64,000 bases of DNA, from contig NC_086350.1 in assembly GCF_036324505.1 (NCBI RefSeq), positions 17,047,532 through 17,111,531 on the forward strand. The letters run 5' to 3'. The number at the start of each line of letters is the position of its first letter. Within the stretch, counting starts at the first letter, position 1. A model generated the notes under the pieces. The model did no database searches. It had not been told where the DNA came from and worked only from the letters and a program-made list of their open reading frames with translations. Made by a program: the position numbers and the translations under genes. This document shows positions 25,353 through 38,514 of this stretch, piece after piece. This stretch comes from Eleginops maclovinus (taxonomy: Eukaryota; Chordata; Actinopteri; Perciformes; Eleginopidae).

Positions 25353-27081
25353 GCGGATAACGTCTTCACCAGCATGACTTGCAACAAAGTATTTGGAAAC
25401 TTATACAGAATGATGTGGGAAGGGGTGTTAAACAGAGTAAGTGTATGCGTGCATGTGTACGTGCTTCTGCTAGCCTTGTCTTTTTCAGAAACTTTTCCTG
25501 AATACTAATGATGTTATTTGAACCATAGCAACACCCATCTATCTCAGTTTTGCATGCTAGATCCTCAAGATTCCGTCCAACCCTCCCAGTACACTTTGAT
25601 GGTTCAAAGAAAAAGTTGGAAGTTGTCTAATTGAATATCCTGTTAAAAGGCAAGTATGACTCATAACTGTATTACCGCCTGTCAAAGTGTAAAAGAGATT
25701 AGACAGCTGGGGATGTATTTTTGTGACAGGGATGAATGTATTTTCAAACAGACTTCTTTCTATTTTGGTTTAGACTGCCACCAAATAATTTAGATGTACT
25801 TCAGGATTTAGAATTCCACCAGTACTGTAGCGCACTGCAGCTCATATTATTTTTGCTGATTTCTTTACAGTATGGTTCTGTGATAGTCTGGCACACAGTG
25901 TGTAGAACTTCGACCAGAGCTTTGAGAGTGCCTCTCATATTGATCTGCTGTGTAGACAGATATGAGAGCACTAGCGAGTGCTGTATGTCTTGTCCGTAAT
26001 CCCTGAGAGCCAATAGTTGGCAGTAAGTGTCTGTGAAGCACCAAAGGCTAGTGCGGCAGAAAAGTGTCACTGCTGTTGATACTAGAGCCTGTGCTACCTA
26101 TGAATAATGGATTGTTAATGCATGACTGTTCCCTTGTCATACTGCCGCTGTTTTTGTTGAAAGGTGTGGTTGTACTTGCATATTGTTTTATGTGTGCCTT
26201 TCTTTAAAGTGACTTTTTACTAGATTGTCAGTTTTATCCTGCTCTCATTGAAATCTGATATGAGAGTGATTCAACAGTTTAAGCAGCACCATAGGCTTCT
26301 TTAAATATTCATATTTGATGAACTTTGCCTTTTAAAGTGTGAAAAAAGGCTATTTAACACAAAGTACTGGGTTGAGAACCGTTTACAATCCTTATTTTAC
26401 ATATCAGTCTGATTTTCTTACCTGAAGGACTTTGCACAAGTTAAAATAGAAGATATTTTTATGTTAACATCATTTGAAAGTGATTTTTAAAGACATATAA
26501 AGGATCAAATACTATCAGAGATGGTGATGAAAGGAAGGAGTGATCATAATGGGGAATAAAAAAAAAAGAGAAAGTCACAATATCTGCATATTCGATGTAG
26601 CAATCTCCTAGCAGGTTCCTGCTGTTTGTCATCTCTCTTCATCATTGCACTTCCTCAGTGTCTTTCCTCTCACTTCTTCTTTACTTTCTTCTTTTTCAAA
26701 TAATTGCACACACCAACACCCACACTCACTCATACCAGAAGTTTTTTGTTTGCAGTGGGGTACGTGAGCTGTAATTAACACATTTGGATTTAACCTTTTA
26801 TTTCTGATTCCAAATCCTCACAGTTTCAATTTGGGAAATCAAACCCAGCGCAGGTATGGTGTAGCCTGTATTACAGCACTACCAAGGGAGATGTAAGGTG
26901 ATTGACAAAGGGGAAAGGCCGGAAAAATGTGGAGGTAAAATAGCAGCAAAACCACGTTAAGCTTTCTGAGCAGGTTGGTAATGCAGAAAGAAAAGGCATA
27001 AATAATGAGAGTGTGGCAAATGATATTCCCCAAAGCTCTAGTGCACAAGACAGCAACAATAGGTTAGTCTCTAATGGTAAA

Positions 27082-27475
27082 TGAGCGGCAGTGGCTCAGT
27101 CAGTAGGGACTTGGTCTTGGGACCGAAGGGTCGCCGGTTCACGTCCTGATCGGACCAAAAAAAATATGGAGTGAGCTGGTAGCTGGAGAGGTGCCAGTTC
27201 TCCTCCTAGGCCACTGCCGAGGTGCCCTTGAGCAAGGCACCTAACCTCTATCTGCTCCCTTGGCGCCGGGTACCTGGCTGCCTCTCTGCTCTGCCACCTC
27301 TCCTCTGCATGTGGTTGTGTGTGCATGTATTTCCTCTGTGTTTGTGCATGTATATCCTCTGTGTTTTTAATGTGTGTCAACACAACAGAGTAGAGAAAGC
27401 AATTTCCCTGTAAGGGATTAATAAAGTATGTCTTATTATTCTTCTTCTTCTTCTTCTTCTTCTTCTTCTTCTTCT
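27082..27475 (+). mobile_element. tRNA-derived SINE with L2-like tail and (TTC)n end
   Basis: The head carries an A-box (TGGCTCAGTCAGTAGGG, 27092-27108) and a B-box (GGTTCACGTCC, 27136-27146) of an RNA polymerase III promoter. The body has the conserved fish SINE core GCCCTTGAGCAAGGCACCTAA. The 3' end, AATTTCCCTGTAAGGGATTA then ATAAAGTA, resembles the tail of L2-like LINEs that mobilise such SINEs. It ends in a (TTC)n run at 27439-27475. It is well preserved and therefore probably a fairly recent insertion. Confidence 0.8.
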
Positions 27476-28947
27476 ATCTGCTTCAACAAATACCCTTCTT
27501 GATAACCTTGTACCCTAAAATATGTGTCCCAGTGTTAAAAATCCTACTATACCTACCATACTCGTTCTTTTCCCACAGGTTTTGCATTCATTTACTGTCT
27601 CTGCGATTGTAAATTCAGGCGGAACATGTCATGTTTATGACACATCGTAAAATGTGTTGATGTGTCATTATCTACTTCATTATTTATGAGTACAGAGCAG
27701 CGTTTCTATGTGCTGCTCTCCCAGCCTGAATTGTTAATTCCTTTTTTCCCTGCACCTGCTCATTGAATTACCTACCCAGACTTCTCTAGCTGTCCCATCT
27801 TATAATCACATTGTCATAGACGCCTCTGCGGTTTTTGCTCTCTTGAGAGAAAAGCTGAGAGGATTTGGAATCTGATATAAAAAATGATATCCAAATGTGT
27901 TAATTACAGCTCACGTCCCCCATTGCAAACAAAACACTTCTGGTGTGAATGCGTGTGGGTGTTGGTGTGTGCAATTATTTGAAAAAGATGAAAAAAAGAC
28001 AAGTAAAAAGGAAGTAGGAAAGTCACTGAGGAAGTGCAATGATGAAGAGAGATGACAGACAGCAGGAGCCGGATTGCTATATCGACTGTGCAGATGTTGT
28101 GATTTTCTCTTTTTATCTCCATCACACGTCAAGGCACATCTGGCGAGATGCAGCTCTGCTGCAGTGGTAATGACGTGACCTTCTAGTTACGATTCTGTGA
28201 TTCATAAGCAGTATTACATAGCAAGACACATGGCATGTCTAAGGATGTTTTGCTGTCAGGCTGTTGAACATGATATATCTTTTATAATAAAAGTAAAAAA
28301 ACAAGTGTGGAATAAAAAAAGATGCTGGTGTTTTGATCGGACATTAAAATCAAAGTAGGTTCTTTTGACAACAAAATGAGGCGTCTCAACATATATAACA
28401 TAAAAATAACAACCTGGTACAACACAGGTACATAGTTGTCCATGTTATTGTTAAATAAGGCGATTGTCTATTAAATTATCCCAACATTTGCATTAACTAT
28501 GATTTGATTTGATTCAATTGAAAGATGATAAATTATCATAGCGACTTATTGCCCAACCTTAACGCCAGCATGGCTGAAAATAGTTTTTGCAGCTGCACTA
28601 TGTTTGATATTTTTCAGCAATCTTCTGGCTAGCTTTGACTGGAGACTTTTGAACAGATATATGATCTGAACAGCTGGAGTTTAATGATCAGAAAACGTCA
28701 ATGTTGTCATTTGGAAGTGCCAGTCATCCAGTTGCTAATTGGTATAAAGTGCAGTTTGCATGCTGTAGGCAACGTGTGGGTGCCTTTACCTTCCAGAGTT
28801 GCATGATTTGGCTTGGGGAAGGCTGACATGACACATTGTGCAGGAAGTGGACTAGGCAATTAGAGATCCCTCTTCTCCTGTCTTGTGTGTTGTCACGGCA
28901 TTATACCCAATTACAAACAGGAAAAATAGGATCTATGGAAACCCTCC

Positions 28948-28970
28948 CACACACACACACACACACACAC
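28948..28970. repeat. Short (CA)n microsatellite
   Basis: About 11 CA units. Confidence 0.9.
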
Positions 28971-30106
28971 TAGCAGTATTACACCCACAAGGCAGATTGT
29001 CATACTGGATCTGTAGAAAACTTTGCCTTCCACCCTGTCATGCATGCAAGGCTCACACACACACAAGTAAAAGCGCTCTGAAGATGTCACACTGTGTCTA
29101 AACATCCATTATTCATTCTGGAACCATGCATAAACACCACGCACACCAATACACAGTTAAACACACTTGCTTGACTAGTGTAATTAGTGGAAAGCCAGAA
29201 AGAACAAGGCAACTGTCTTATTTGTGCGGACAGGAAGATGCTTTTACAGATGACTCCCTCACAGAGTCTCACCTAATGGTTTGCCTTCAGCCAAAAACAC
29301 ACACAGACCTTCGGGTAGAATTACAGGTCTGATTTCAGTTTGGTGGAGATGTAGGAGAATGATAGTGGCATGCTGAACCATGGGGCAATGAATCAGTGCG
29401 TTATCAAACCTCCAGCCCTAGGTATGAACTGTCAACACGGGAACAGCACACGCAGACACTCGGACACAGCAACAACGTCACAACACGTGTGCAAGTGGGG
29501 AGGTTGTCAGGGCACTCTCCCTCTTCCACGCTGTCCCTCTGCTCAGTTATTCTCAAAGTGAGGGTAGGGCAGAGGCTGCCATGTTTAATTCAGCAGCTTC
29601 ACGACAAGCCCTGTCATCATGTAGATTTATTGTATCGGCTAGAGAGGGACGAGGAGATGGTTGGGATTTAACTACATCAGGATACTAATGGGAGACTTAG
29701 CGTGCACTTTACAAAATCACCTTAATCCAGCGTTGTTCTGTGAAGGGAGGGATGTGAGCGAAAATTAATTGCTTTTTCTGACCGGGTTCCCGTTGCCTTT
29801 TGAGTTGCCGTTTTTTTGAGCCAGACAATTTTTCAATCGTTGTTTTTATAATCATTAAGTATTGTTTTTTGTTTTTGTCAGCATTTGATCCATGTTGCAT
29901 GTTGTCCTGATTTTTCTTGTGATAACAGATGCATGTCTAATTCCCAAGGATCCACATTGATTACGATATATCCAGTGGTTGCATGTCACCTTAAGCAGAA
30001 GGCAGGATTTTATGACTAACGTTTTACAGGATGCATTAGTACACATAAAAGTTTATTAGTCAGGCAGCACTTGGGAGCTGTCAAGCCCCATAACTGTATT
30101 TCACCG

Positions 30107-30154
30107 TGTTGCTATGCTGCTTCTTGCTATGCTGCTTCTAACTATGCTGCGTCT
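30107..30154. repeat. Three-copy tandem repeat, unit about 16 bp
   Basis: The unit GCTATGCTGCTTCTT is repeated with small changes (third copy has ACTATGCTGCGTCT). Confidence 0.85.
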
Positions 30155-30759
30155 ACAGGAACAAAACAACACATTTCACAGACTAATAAAGCTCAGACTA
30201 GTCTCAGTTTAGTGCCCCTGTAAAGCCCAATGCTTACCCATTTGGATTATAGCACATCATTTTTGCATTTAGAACTTTTTTTAGAGCAGTTTTTTTGGTA
30301 GATATCATAACTGTTTATCTTTGTTGTTTGTTGCCAGAGGAAGATCTTTGTGCTGCATCCTAAGGGAAGTCCTTTATTCCACAGTGTGTTTAACATTCTG
30401 CAGAGGAAAAAAGGCGGGGAGGCATGGATGAGACATTCAAGAATTTTATCAGCCGAGATGAGAGTTGTGACAGTCTGGAGCCCAGGTTTTCTGGGCTGTC
30501 TGTCTGGGTGTCCTTCACACTGAGGGCTTGGATGACAGGACTTGGATGCAGGGGATGGGTGTGGTCTTTTCATGTGACAGAAGGCTTTGCCTAATAGCCA
30601 GTCTGTTCTCAAAACCTGTCTATTTGACATTTTCCTCCTCTTATTTTTCTTTTCCAGCCCCTGACATCCCTCCATCGCAGTTAAGAGTACATTGCAGACA
30701 GAGGAAGCCCCCAGAGTGGCGTCAGCAGACCTTTCATTTTAAAATCTGTCCAGAGCAGT

Positions 30760-31075
30760 CCTGATTCTGGAACAGCTCCTCCAGGCACCTGGGCGGTTCA
30801 TTGATTAAGGTGGCGCCGGCGTTCTGCTGGTAGAGAAGGGGGTTGTTTGAAAGAGGCAACAGGGGGCAGCGCTGCCAGCCTGCCAAGTGTGTGGGCGCTG
30901 CTATGGCCAGACAGCCTTCATAATGGCTGTCTGACGGTGGGACAGAGCCAGCTCAGTGGTCACATGACTGACTTTGCAGATCTCTTCAGTAACCCTGGAT
31001 CAATGGGGCTTGTGGAGTCAACAAAGGGCGGAGAGGGGAAGGCACTCGAGGGGGCGATTAAAGCGTGAGACGGGA
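30760..31075. promoter_or_regulatory. GC-rich, CpG-containing block with a 9-bp hairpin
   Basis: This block is clearly richer in G+C and CpG than the surrounding intron. It includes GGTGGCGCCGGCG near 30810 and GGGGGCGATTAAAGCG near 31051. Inside it, CAGACAGCC (30908-30916) and GGCTGTCTG (30925-30933) form a perfect stem around an 8-nt loop. A 73-codon open frame on the + strand spans it, but the translation resembles no known domain. It may be an enhancer, an alternative promoter or a conserved non-coding element; this is inference from composition. Confidence 0.3.
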
Positions 31076-32100
31076 AGAAAATACTGTTAAAAAGTAGATA
31101 CAGGGCATAATAAATAACACCAACTCAACCCAGAAATAAAGTTGCATCCAATTTTAAGTCACAAAAGAGGGAATGGGAAAGAAGAAGAACTTTAAAGTAA
31201 AAGGGAGAAGGGGGAATCATAGGTGCTCACTATTCATTACCTATAAGTGGATGCCGTGTGCTCTCCGAAGGACAGATAATAGTTTATCTCTCCAATGTGT
31301 TTTTCTCTCCCTTTCTCACTCTTGTGGGCTTGAGATTGAGATTTAAACTTCAAAGGAGTATTAGATAGTAGAGAAATTTCAATGTAAGCCAAAGACAAAT
31401 CTGTTTTTGGAGTTTGCATGTTTTTAAAAAACATGCAGGAAAAACAAGTTTTGCTCTCCTTGGCAAGTATCAGGCAATTTCATTTACACATTTAAGATGT
31501 GGGAATTAAATGTCTAGTGGAAAGAGGAACAGATGATGAGTTTGAATTCTAAGTGACAGTATATTGCATGTGTAAACGGTTATTCCAACAGTACAAAATT
31601 ATAAGAATCTAAGCAAGGCACAAACCTACAGTATATTACAAAGTCAAGCAGTATTATTATCCTAGTTAGTGTTTGAGAAATTAACAATAATGTTGCTTCT
31701 TTGTTTCATGAACAAAATAACTAACACACTATTATTTGTGTGAAGCTGCAATGCTCTTTTTACTCCAGAAAAGACATTTTGCTTGCAAGTCAACATGCAG
31801 AGTCAAATATGCTATTATTAGATACTTACCACTAGAGAGCCAATCCTATTGAATCATCATTTATTCCTGAAGTGAATAATGAAGTGTTTTGAAAGGCAAA
31901 AGAGTAACATGGTAATTTCCCATTAGTGCTGTAGGAATCATCATTATTCTAAACCAGTATTTGGGGGATCTTGGTGTGGAAATCACAACGTTGTTATACT
32001 TTAATACTTTCATCACATGTTTAACACAATAGTATCACAATGAGGATCCTGTAAGACATTATAATTGTGTGTCAGCAGTCATTTTTGATAGCTACAAAAC

Positions 32101-32530
32101 CTGCACTGGCTCCTCTTCCATTAACGATTACATTTCAAAATCCTCCCTTTAACCCACAAAGCCCCCTCCTACCCCACTGACCTGCTTCACCACCACCACC
32201 CTTCCTGCATGCTTCGGTCATTAGAAGCCAACCTCCTGTCTATCCCCACACGAACCAAGAAGCATTCTCCGTCGCTCCATAGCTCGACCCACTCTCTGGA
32301 ACTCACTCTCACGACGAATCAGAGACTGTACCGACCTTCAAAACACTGACCAAAACTCACCTTTTTAGACTAGCTTTTAATGTGTGATTGATGACATGTC
32401 CATTTGATAAATGTAGCTTTATTGCTCGATTTTAATTAGACTTTTTTATTTTATCTTATTGTATTTTTTTAACACTGTAAAGCATCTTTGAGCACTTGAT
32501 AGAGCGCTTGATAAATAAAATGTATCATTA
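32101..32530 (+). mobile_element. LINE 3' end with degraded reverse transcriptase C-terminus (+ strand)
   Basis: Reading the + strand gives the pattern typical of the C-terminal end of L2-like LINE polyproteins. There is an LHWL start, a RLHFKIL block, APSYPTDLL, then LRSLEANLLSIPTRTK, and near the end FKTLTKTHLFRLAF. It contains stop codons and frame shifts, so it is inactive. The non-coding tail has the familiar ACTGTAAAGCATCTTTGAGC motif and ends AATAAAATGTAT. It is a typical 5'-truncated copy. Confidence 0.75.
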
Positions 32531-35329
32531 GTTTTGTTATATCTAAAACGATTTTTTGTGCAGACTTTAACCCACAGCTGTGTGACATCCTGTAGATTAC
32601 CCAGCTTACTATACAATACTAGCTGCTCTAACATCAGGGACTGGCTTGCGGCCAGAGGTGCAGCGTGTGATTCAGAGTTTAATTATGTTTCTCTGATTTA
32701 TTTATTTGTAAAATGTTGGGGATTTTTAAGCATGACTGGAAACAGATGGCAGGCACTCAAGAAATAAGATTTGTCTTTTCTTATTTAGTTGGCAAATGGT
32801 TCCTGTTTTTTGTTTCAGTCCATTCCGGTTATTAAACCATCAGTTAAGCTTTTAGCACTGTTGTATAACCGTTCTCACCCTTTGGCAACATGTATTTTGT
32901 CCAAGATTTTAACACACTGCATCCCATAACATTTGTAGTCTTTAATATGTGCATTCAGTCATCATGTCTCTCTCACAGAGAAACACCAAGCACATTCACC
33001 TTGTACCACCAGAGAAAACAATCCTTTGCAGACCGCAGTGAGCCATCTATCCTGTTACATTAACACCCCTTGGGTTCCTTTATGGCTCTGAGTTTGAATG
33101 TGTGAATAGCTGCATATTTGTAGGCTTGTCAAATGAATAATACCAGTGACACAGTGTAACCCCCAGAAGAGTAAACCCCTTGTTAGCAGACTACATCCAA
33201 CATGTCTGTCCTCTCCCCCCTCTCTCTTTGTTATACAATGGGGAACCATTAAGGTGATTCCATTATCTCCTCCTTGCTCCCTCCAAGGGATCTTCTTAAC
33301 GTCATTCATTGTCATTTAATTTGCGACCAAGAGCATAATAGCCCTGGAAAATTGTCCCATGCCTACACAGGGGTGTGCTACCCAAGATAAGTGATAATAA
33401 TTGTCAGGCTGCATCTCGGTAAAGAGGGGCTTAAAAGGAAGTATTATGGAGCACACGCAGTCGTATAACAAGTGAAAACAGGGATGCTTGTCATCATGTT
33501 CTGGTCAGATTAAATTTCACATTCAGGCTGATGAGCAGTTCTATTTTTGTTGGCCACAAGGATGGAATTGCTGCACTCGCTTGATTCCTCAATTGCCCCT
33601 GTGGCTACAGGAATGCTAAAATCTCTAAATGAGCAAATGTGAGATTTAGTCTTCACAGTGATGTAATGCTCTTATCAGAATGGCTCTGCAATAATTCCTC
33701 TGTATGATTAACGGCGGGTAGCTGTGTCAAAGTGAGCGGGGAAATTAGCTCATGGAGGGATAACAGTATTCATCCAACTCCTCGAACCTGCTGCAGCGCA
33801 CACCAACCTGTGCGATTATTCTGATTGGCTGAGAATCAACACACCATTTTATTCCGCTTCACCGACCTTTCCACCTCACTGTTTCGCAGACGCGGGTGTC
33901 TTCAGCATAATACATGCATCATGTAGTGAGTTGACTGCACGCAATCTCCAGTCGGAGTGGAAAGCGCCACACTTTCTAATGCACATCTCAAAATAATGGC
34001 ATGCAGCAACATGAGGTTGAACGGGCTCCTACTTGAGGCGATACATCTGGTGGATGATGAGCTGGATTTGTCCTCGCCTCTTTCATTTTGCGCTGATGAA
34101 TAAGCTGCAGTACACACAAAGGGTCATATTCAACAGCCCCCAGCTCTCTGTCCCTGTACCATGATGCATTGGCTGTTGTTGTGCCTTGTCTCTTCACTTC
34201 CTCCGTGGGCTGATTAAGTCTTTGGAGCAGCGTGGAAACACCACAGGGTGTTGCGTTGTTTTTCAGGACCAACACAATCCCAGTGAACAGTTTGAATGGA
34301 CCAGTGACTCTGAATGTAGGCAGTCACTGTTTGTAGGGGTTAGTCAATACCGTGCACCATTTGACGGAAGGCTGTTTTTCCTCGGTCAAGCAGTTTTATT
34401 CACTCTCTTCCACTCGTCTTCAGACATTAAGTCAATAATTAATTTCATGTAAATGCGGGTATAAATTGTTCATATTATAATAGTTCAATCCCAAATTGAG
34501 ATGTAATTACAGAAAGACTTCATAATTGATAAGATCAAAGATAACACTTTTCTTTGCTTGATCAGGCTGTCACTTGAGATATTATGTTACAACAGTTGCT
34601 GCGGTCAGTATGGATATAGACAGTGATATTTCCTAGGGAAAACCTTCTCCTAAACCCAATAAATCACAATGCAAACAAAACCAATACTGCTGAGACTGTG
34701 GCTCAACACGGGTTGCTGCTCAGATGCAGGCTATAAAGAAATTTTACAGATTTATCATTAAAATGCCTGGGGAGTTCTGACACCTGTGTAGATCATACCC
34801 CCTTCTCATTGAGGAAGAACAGAGTTGTGGTTGTTTTTGTTGTCTTAAGGCAAATAGCATCATGAATCCCTACTGTGTGTGACTGGTTTGCATAATATGT
34901 GCATGTGTATTACTGCGTCAGAGAACATCAGACATGGCTACACTATTTTGCATAAAGACCAATGTTTTTTAATAGCTTTATTGTGGGTTTTCAGTTCTGT
35001 GCATGAATATGTTATATCCGAGCAAATTAAACTAGGGATGTCTACAAAACCTATACTGAAATAGTAAGTTGATGTTTAAAATGGTATTGTGTCGAGGGAA
35101 AAAATAACATGTTTGTGACAAATCCAGTTGGATTTTTTACAACGTAAACAGTAATAAGAAGTATATTTAAAATTATGTGGGGATTTACTGTTTTGTGTTT
35201 ACCCTCATATGAAATGTGGTAATAGAATCATGTTATTTCCCCTATATTGCTCTCAACTACTACATTTCTGTTATCGTGACATCCATACCAAACTGAAGCT
35301 GATAAAATATCCTATAACTAGGATTTTAA

Positions 35330-35875
35330 TTCAATTTCAATTCAATTCAAAGGTTTATTGTCATAACATATACACGGTCTACTTATGTGAAAAACCTAGA
35401 TTGCAGGTTACTCAACAGTGCAATTATAAGACATACAAGAATGAATATAAAAACAACAATACAAATTGTGCAAGCTCAGCTGTTAAATACTCTTATGGCC
35501 TGTGGAATGAAACTGTCCCTGAGTCTGGTGGTTTTAGTTCTAATGCTGCGGTACCGCCTGCCAGACGGCAGCAGACAGAACAGTTTGTTGCTGGGGTGAT
35601 GGGGGTCTCTGATAATCCTGTGGGCTTCTTCCTGAGCCCCTGGGAGTAGAGGTTCTCCATGGATGGCAGCTTCGTCCTGGTGATGTTCTCTGCATTTTTG
35701 ACCCTCTGCCCTCTATCTACTGAGGGCGGTGCAACTACCGTACCAGGTCGTGATGCAGCCGGTCAGGATACTTTCTATTGTGCACCTGTAGAAGTTGCAG
35801 AGTATCCTGGAATCCATCTTGAACCTCTGCAGCCTGTGGAGGAAGAAGAGCCACTGTTTTGGTGATGGTGATTTC
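35330..35875 (-). mobile_element. LINE 3' end with degraded reverse transcriptase C-terminus (- strand)
   Basis: The reverse complement encodes blocks known from the C-terminus of a fish non-LTR retrotransposon family. These are MDSRILCNFYRCTIESILTG followed by CITTWYGSCTAL, then in another frame HRIIRDPHHPSNKLFCLLPS followed by GRRYRSIRTKTTRLRDSF. A stop codon and frame shifts break the frame, so it is dead. The 3' end in element orientation is a TTGAATTGAA-type short repeat preceded by ATGACAATAAACC. Open frames on the + strand here (35209-35649, 35659-35865) are antisense to it and not genes. Confidence 0.8.
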
Positions 35876-36589
35876 AGTTCCATATACAGTGTCCTTCGTT
35901 GTCCTATAGCCTGATGCCTATTGGTTATACAACTGTCACATAATGCATTTGAAAGATATATTTATACATCTTGGCATATTCCTGTGAATCAGTTGGAGTT
36001 AATCATCCTCTGGGTCCGTGATTAACACTGAAGCAGTCATAAAATCCAAGCAGTGATCCCTCCTTTCTGCTTTCCACCTGCAGAGCTGGTAGCACCTGTG
36101 CCCACATATCAGCCTCTCACCGCAGAATCTTAATCGAGTCCTCGCTCCTCAATAACTGCTTTCACTCTCGCGGAGGTTTTTCTATTTCTGCCACCATAGG
36201 ACATAAACCAGTGAAAAATGGTGTATTAGATGAAATGTTGTAGAATATAAATAAATCAGGACGGCAACATGAGATGACTTATTAAAGACAACAAAATGGT
36301 AAAACAAGTCATCACTAATATTTAACATAATAAACATGCTTATTTATCAAAACCTTGAGTGCCAATCATGGTTACTTTTAGGTTGCTGTTGTTCCAGTCA
36401 GACAGCTCTCCTCTTGAGTTCACAGTCTGTTCAGTTCATGTATTCCAAAGGTACGTGATGTAGCATGGGGCAGAACCAGTCATGCTTTAAAGTAGTCTCT
36501 TACATCTTAAAATAGTCAGTACTAAAAATAGCAGGTATAGAAAGCTACAGCAGATTCAGGGCAATGTGCATTTCTTTTTCTCTTCTCTT

Positions 36590-37000
36590 TTTAGATGATC
36601 AAACCTTAACAGCTGCATTTTGAATTTGCTGGAGGGATGCTAGATCTTATTTTTTTTACCAGTAGAGAATAGAATCACACGTTAAATGTTAGTCAGTCAT
36701 AACTTCTTGAATCTTTGTAATAACACATAGATAAACACCTTTATGAGGAGAGTAGAAATCCACACTGTTAAAGGCTACACCTAAAATATCAGTTTTTCAA
36801 TTTAGCCAAAAACGTTTTGTAACACACCTTTATTTGAAGGTGAAACCGAATAAAAATGACAAAAACACAAACTAAATATTATATTAAGGTAATGTTATAT
36901 ACATTCTGTATATTGGTAGGGGCCTAGAATCAACTTCTGGGGTACGACAGGAAGCAGCTTTTCTTATCAAAAACCAACACTTCACAATCTTTCCTTAAAA
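36590..37000. mobile_element. Possible old degenerate interspersed repeat
   Basis: The segment AACAGCTGCATTTTGAATTT, followed by GCTGGAGGGATGCTAG, and the later CTTCTGGGGTACGACAGGAA recall, in order, parts of an abundant fish interspersed repeat. The match is from memory and highly diverged; boundaries and family are uncertain. Confidence 0.3.
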
Positions 37001-38123
37001 TCAAATTCAGTTTGTTTAAAGCTCTTCAAGAGATTAAAAAATAAACACCAGCAATGGTTGCGACTCAAGGAACCACAATGACAATTATCAGTTGTTACAG
37101 TGGCTATTTATTCTTATTGATGCAGACTGTACATACTTATTGCCCCCAACAGAACCGCTAAGATAGGCAAATTGTATTCAACAGTAAAATGCCACTTGTT
37201 TGTTATAACATGTTTCTTTTATGAAAATATTAAATTACAAATCATTGCTGGGTTTATCATTCATTTGAAAATCTGTGTCCTTTTTTTCTTTTGCAAGTAT
37301 ATTAGTTTGTCATTTGATTTGTACAGTGTAATTTACTCATTAGCAGTAGCTGGTGACAGCCCTATAGTGTCTGCTTTGTTTCCTTATGTGAAAGTTCCTT
37401 AAAATGTCGCCTCTTAACAAGACTAATGATTGTCTTCCTGGTGGTGCTCTCCTGCTCATTGTTTAAGAGAATGAGAGAAAAGCACCTTATCTGATGATAG
37501 TTACGGATGTGTGACCTGTGACAATGGAACTTTAATAGAAACTCCTGAAAATGTATTAGTCATGTCTCCCACACTAACACATCACCTCTCTCTTCCTTGT
37601 CTGCGAGCTTATAGGCAACACGCTCCCATCTCGATGCTGTCACTTCCTGCCAACACTCTGGCTCTCCTCCCTTTGTTCTCTGATCTTCACCTTTATGAAA
37701 GCTCTGATAAATTGTCTATTCCTTCCTTAAGACTTCCTCCACCTCTCCATGTCACTCCTTTGCCCCCGCCGGTTTTCCGCTCACATTTCTTCTCATTAGT
37801 ATACATCCGTATATCTCAAATTCTAGCTGGCAGGATCATCGCAGTGCAAAGTGTTGGGAAGATCACAGGTTTGCTCCTAATGAAAGGTGTGTGCAGGGGC
37901 TATTTCTAAATTACACACCTCTAGATATAGCTGTCAGATGAAAGGAATGAGCAAAAATGTGTAGAGAGAGGAGGGAAGTTGGCAGTCAAGATGCTAAGAG
38001 AGAGGGATTTACACCTTTACAGGACATTGGCCAATTAGATCCAGCCGAGCAAAGAAACGTTCATTACTAATAGTATAGTAAAGCATGTGATATTTTATTG
38101 TATTTTACATAACACTCCAATCT

Positions 38124-38514
38124 AGTGCTGGGCGGTATACCATTCCATAACGAATACCGTGAACTTTATACCATATGATATGATTTTTTTATATATCGCA
38201 ATACCGTTGAAAAAGCGGGGAAGGGCGCTCGTGCTGCACCGCTGAAATACATGCAGTTTCAGGCAATGGGGGGATTTGTTTACATTTGAGTTGTTATTTG
38301 GTATGTTTGCACAATAAAGTGGTTTACATTTTGCAGTTTTATTGCATTCTGATTCCTTATACCACATAAAACTCATGAAGGCCACTACTGACCAGTGTTT
38401 TTTGGTGGGGCCAAAACATATAAATGTAAATACATTTCCAAACGTTGAAAAATGATTGGTTATAATTTGGAAAAATACCCTGATATGAGTTTTTTTGTCA
38501 TACTGCCCAGCCCT
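38124..38514. mobile_element. MITE with AGTGCTGGGCGGTATAC termini
   Basis: The left end AGTGCTGGGCGGTATACC and the reverse complement of the right end AGGGCTGGGCAGTATGAC form imperfect terminal inverted repeats of a 391-bp non-coding element. It is related in its ends, but not obviously in its body, to the MITE at 4522. No clear target-site duplication is seen. Superfamily is probably hAT-like. Confidence 0.6.

Noticed and set aside
28440..28560. Possible MITE end (CGACTTATTGCCCAACCTT)
   Set aside because: Only one terminus resembles a known type and no partner inverted repeat was found.
30247..30675. 142-codon minus-strand open frame
   Set aside because: No recognisable domain and no splice or promoter context; chance frame in intron 4.
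35209..35649. 146-codon open frame on the + strand
   Set aside because: It lies antisense to a degraded LINE reverse transcriptase whose conserved blocks read on the - strand.
37511..37909. 132-codon + strand open frame
   Set aside because: Composition is that of pyrimidine-rich intron sequence; no domain or homolog comes to mind.
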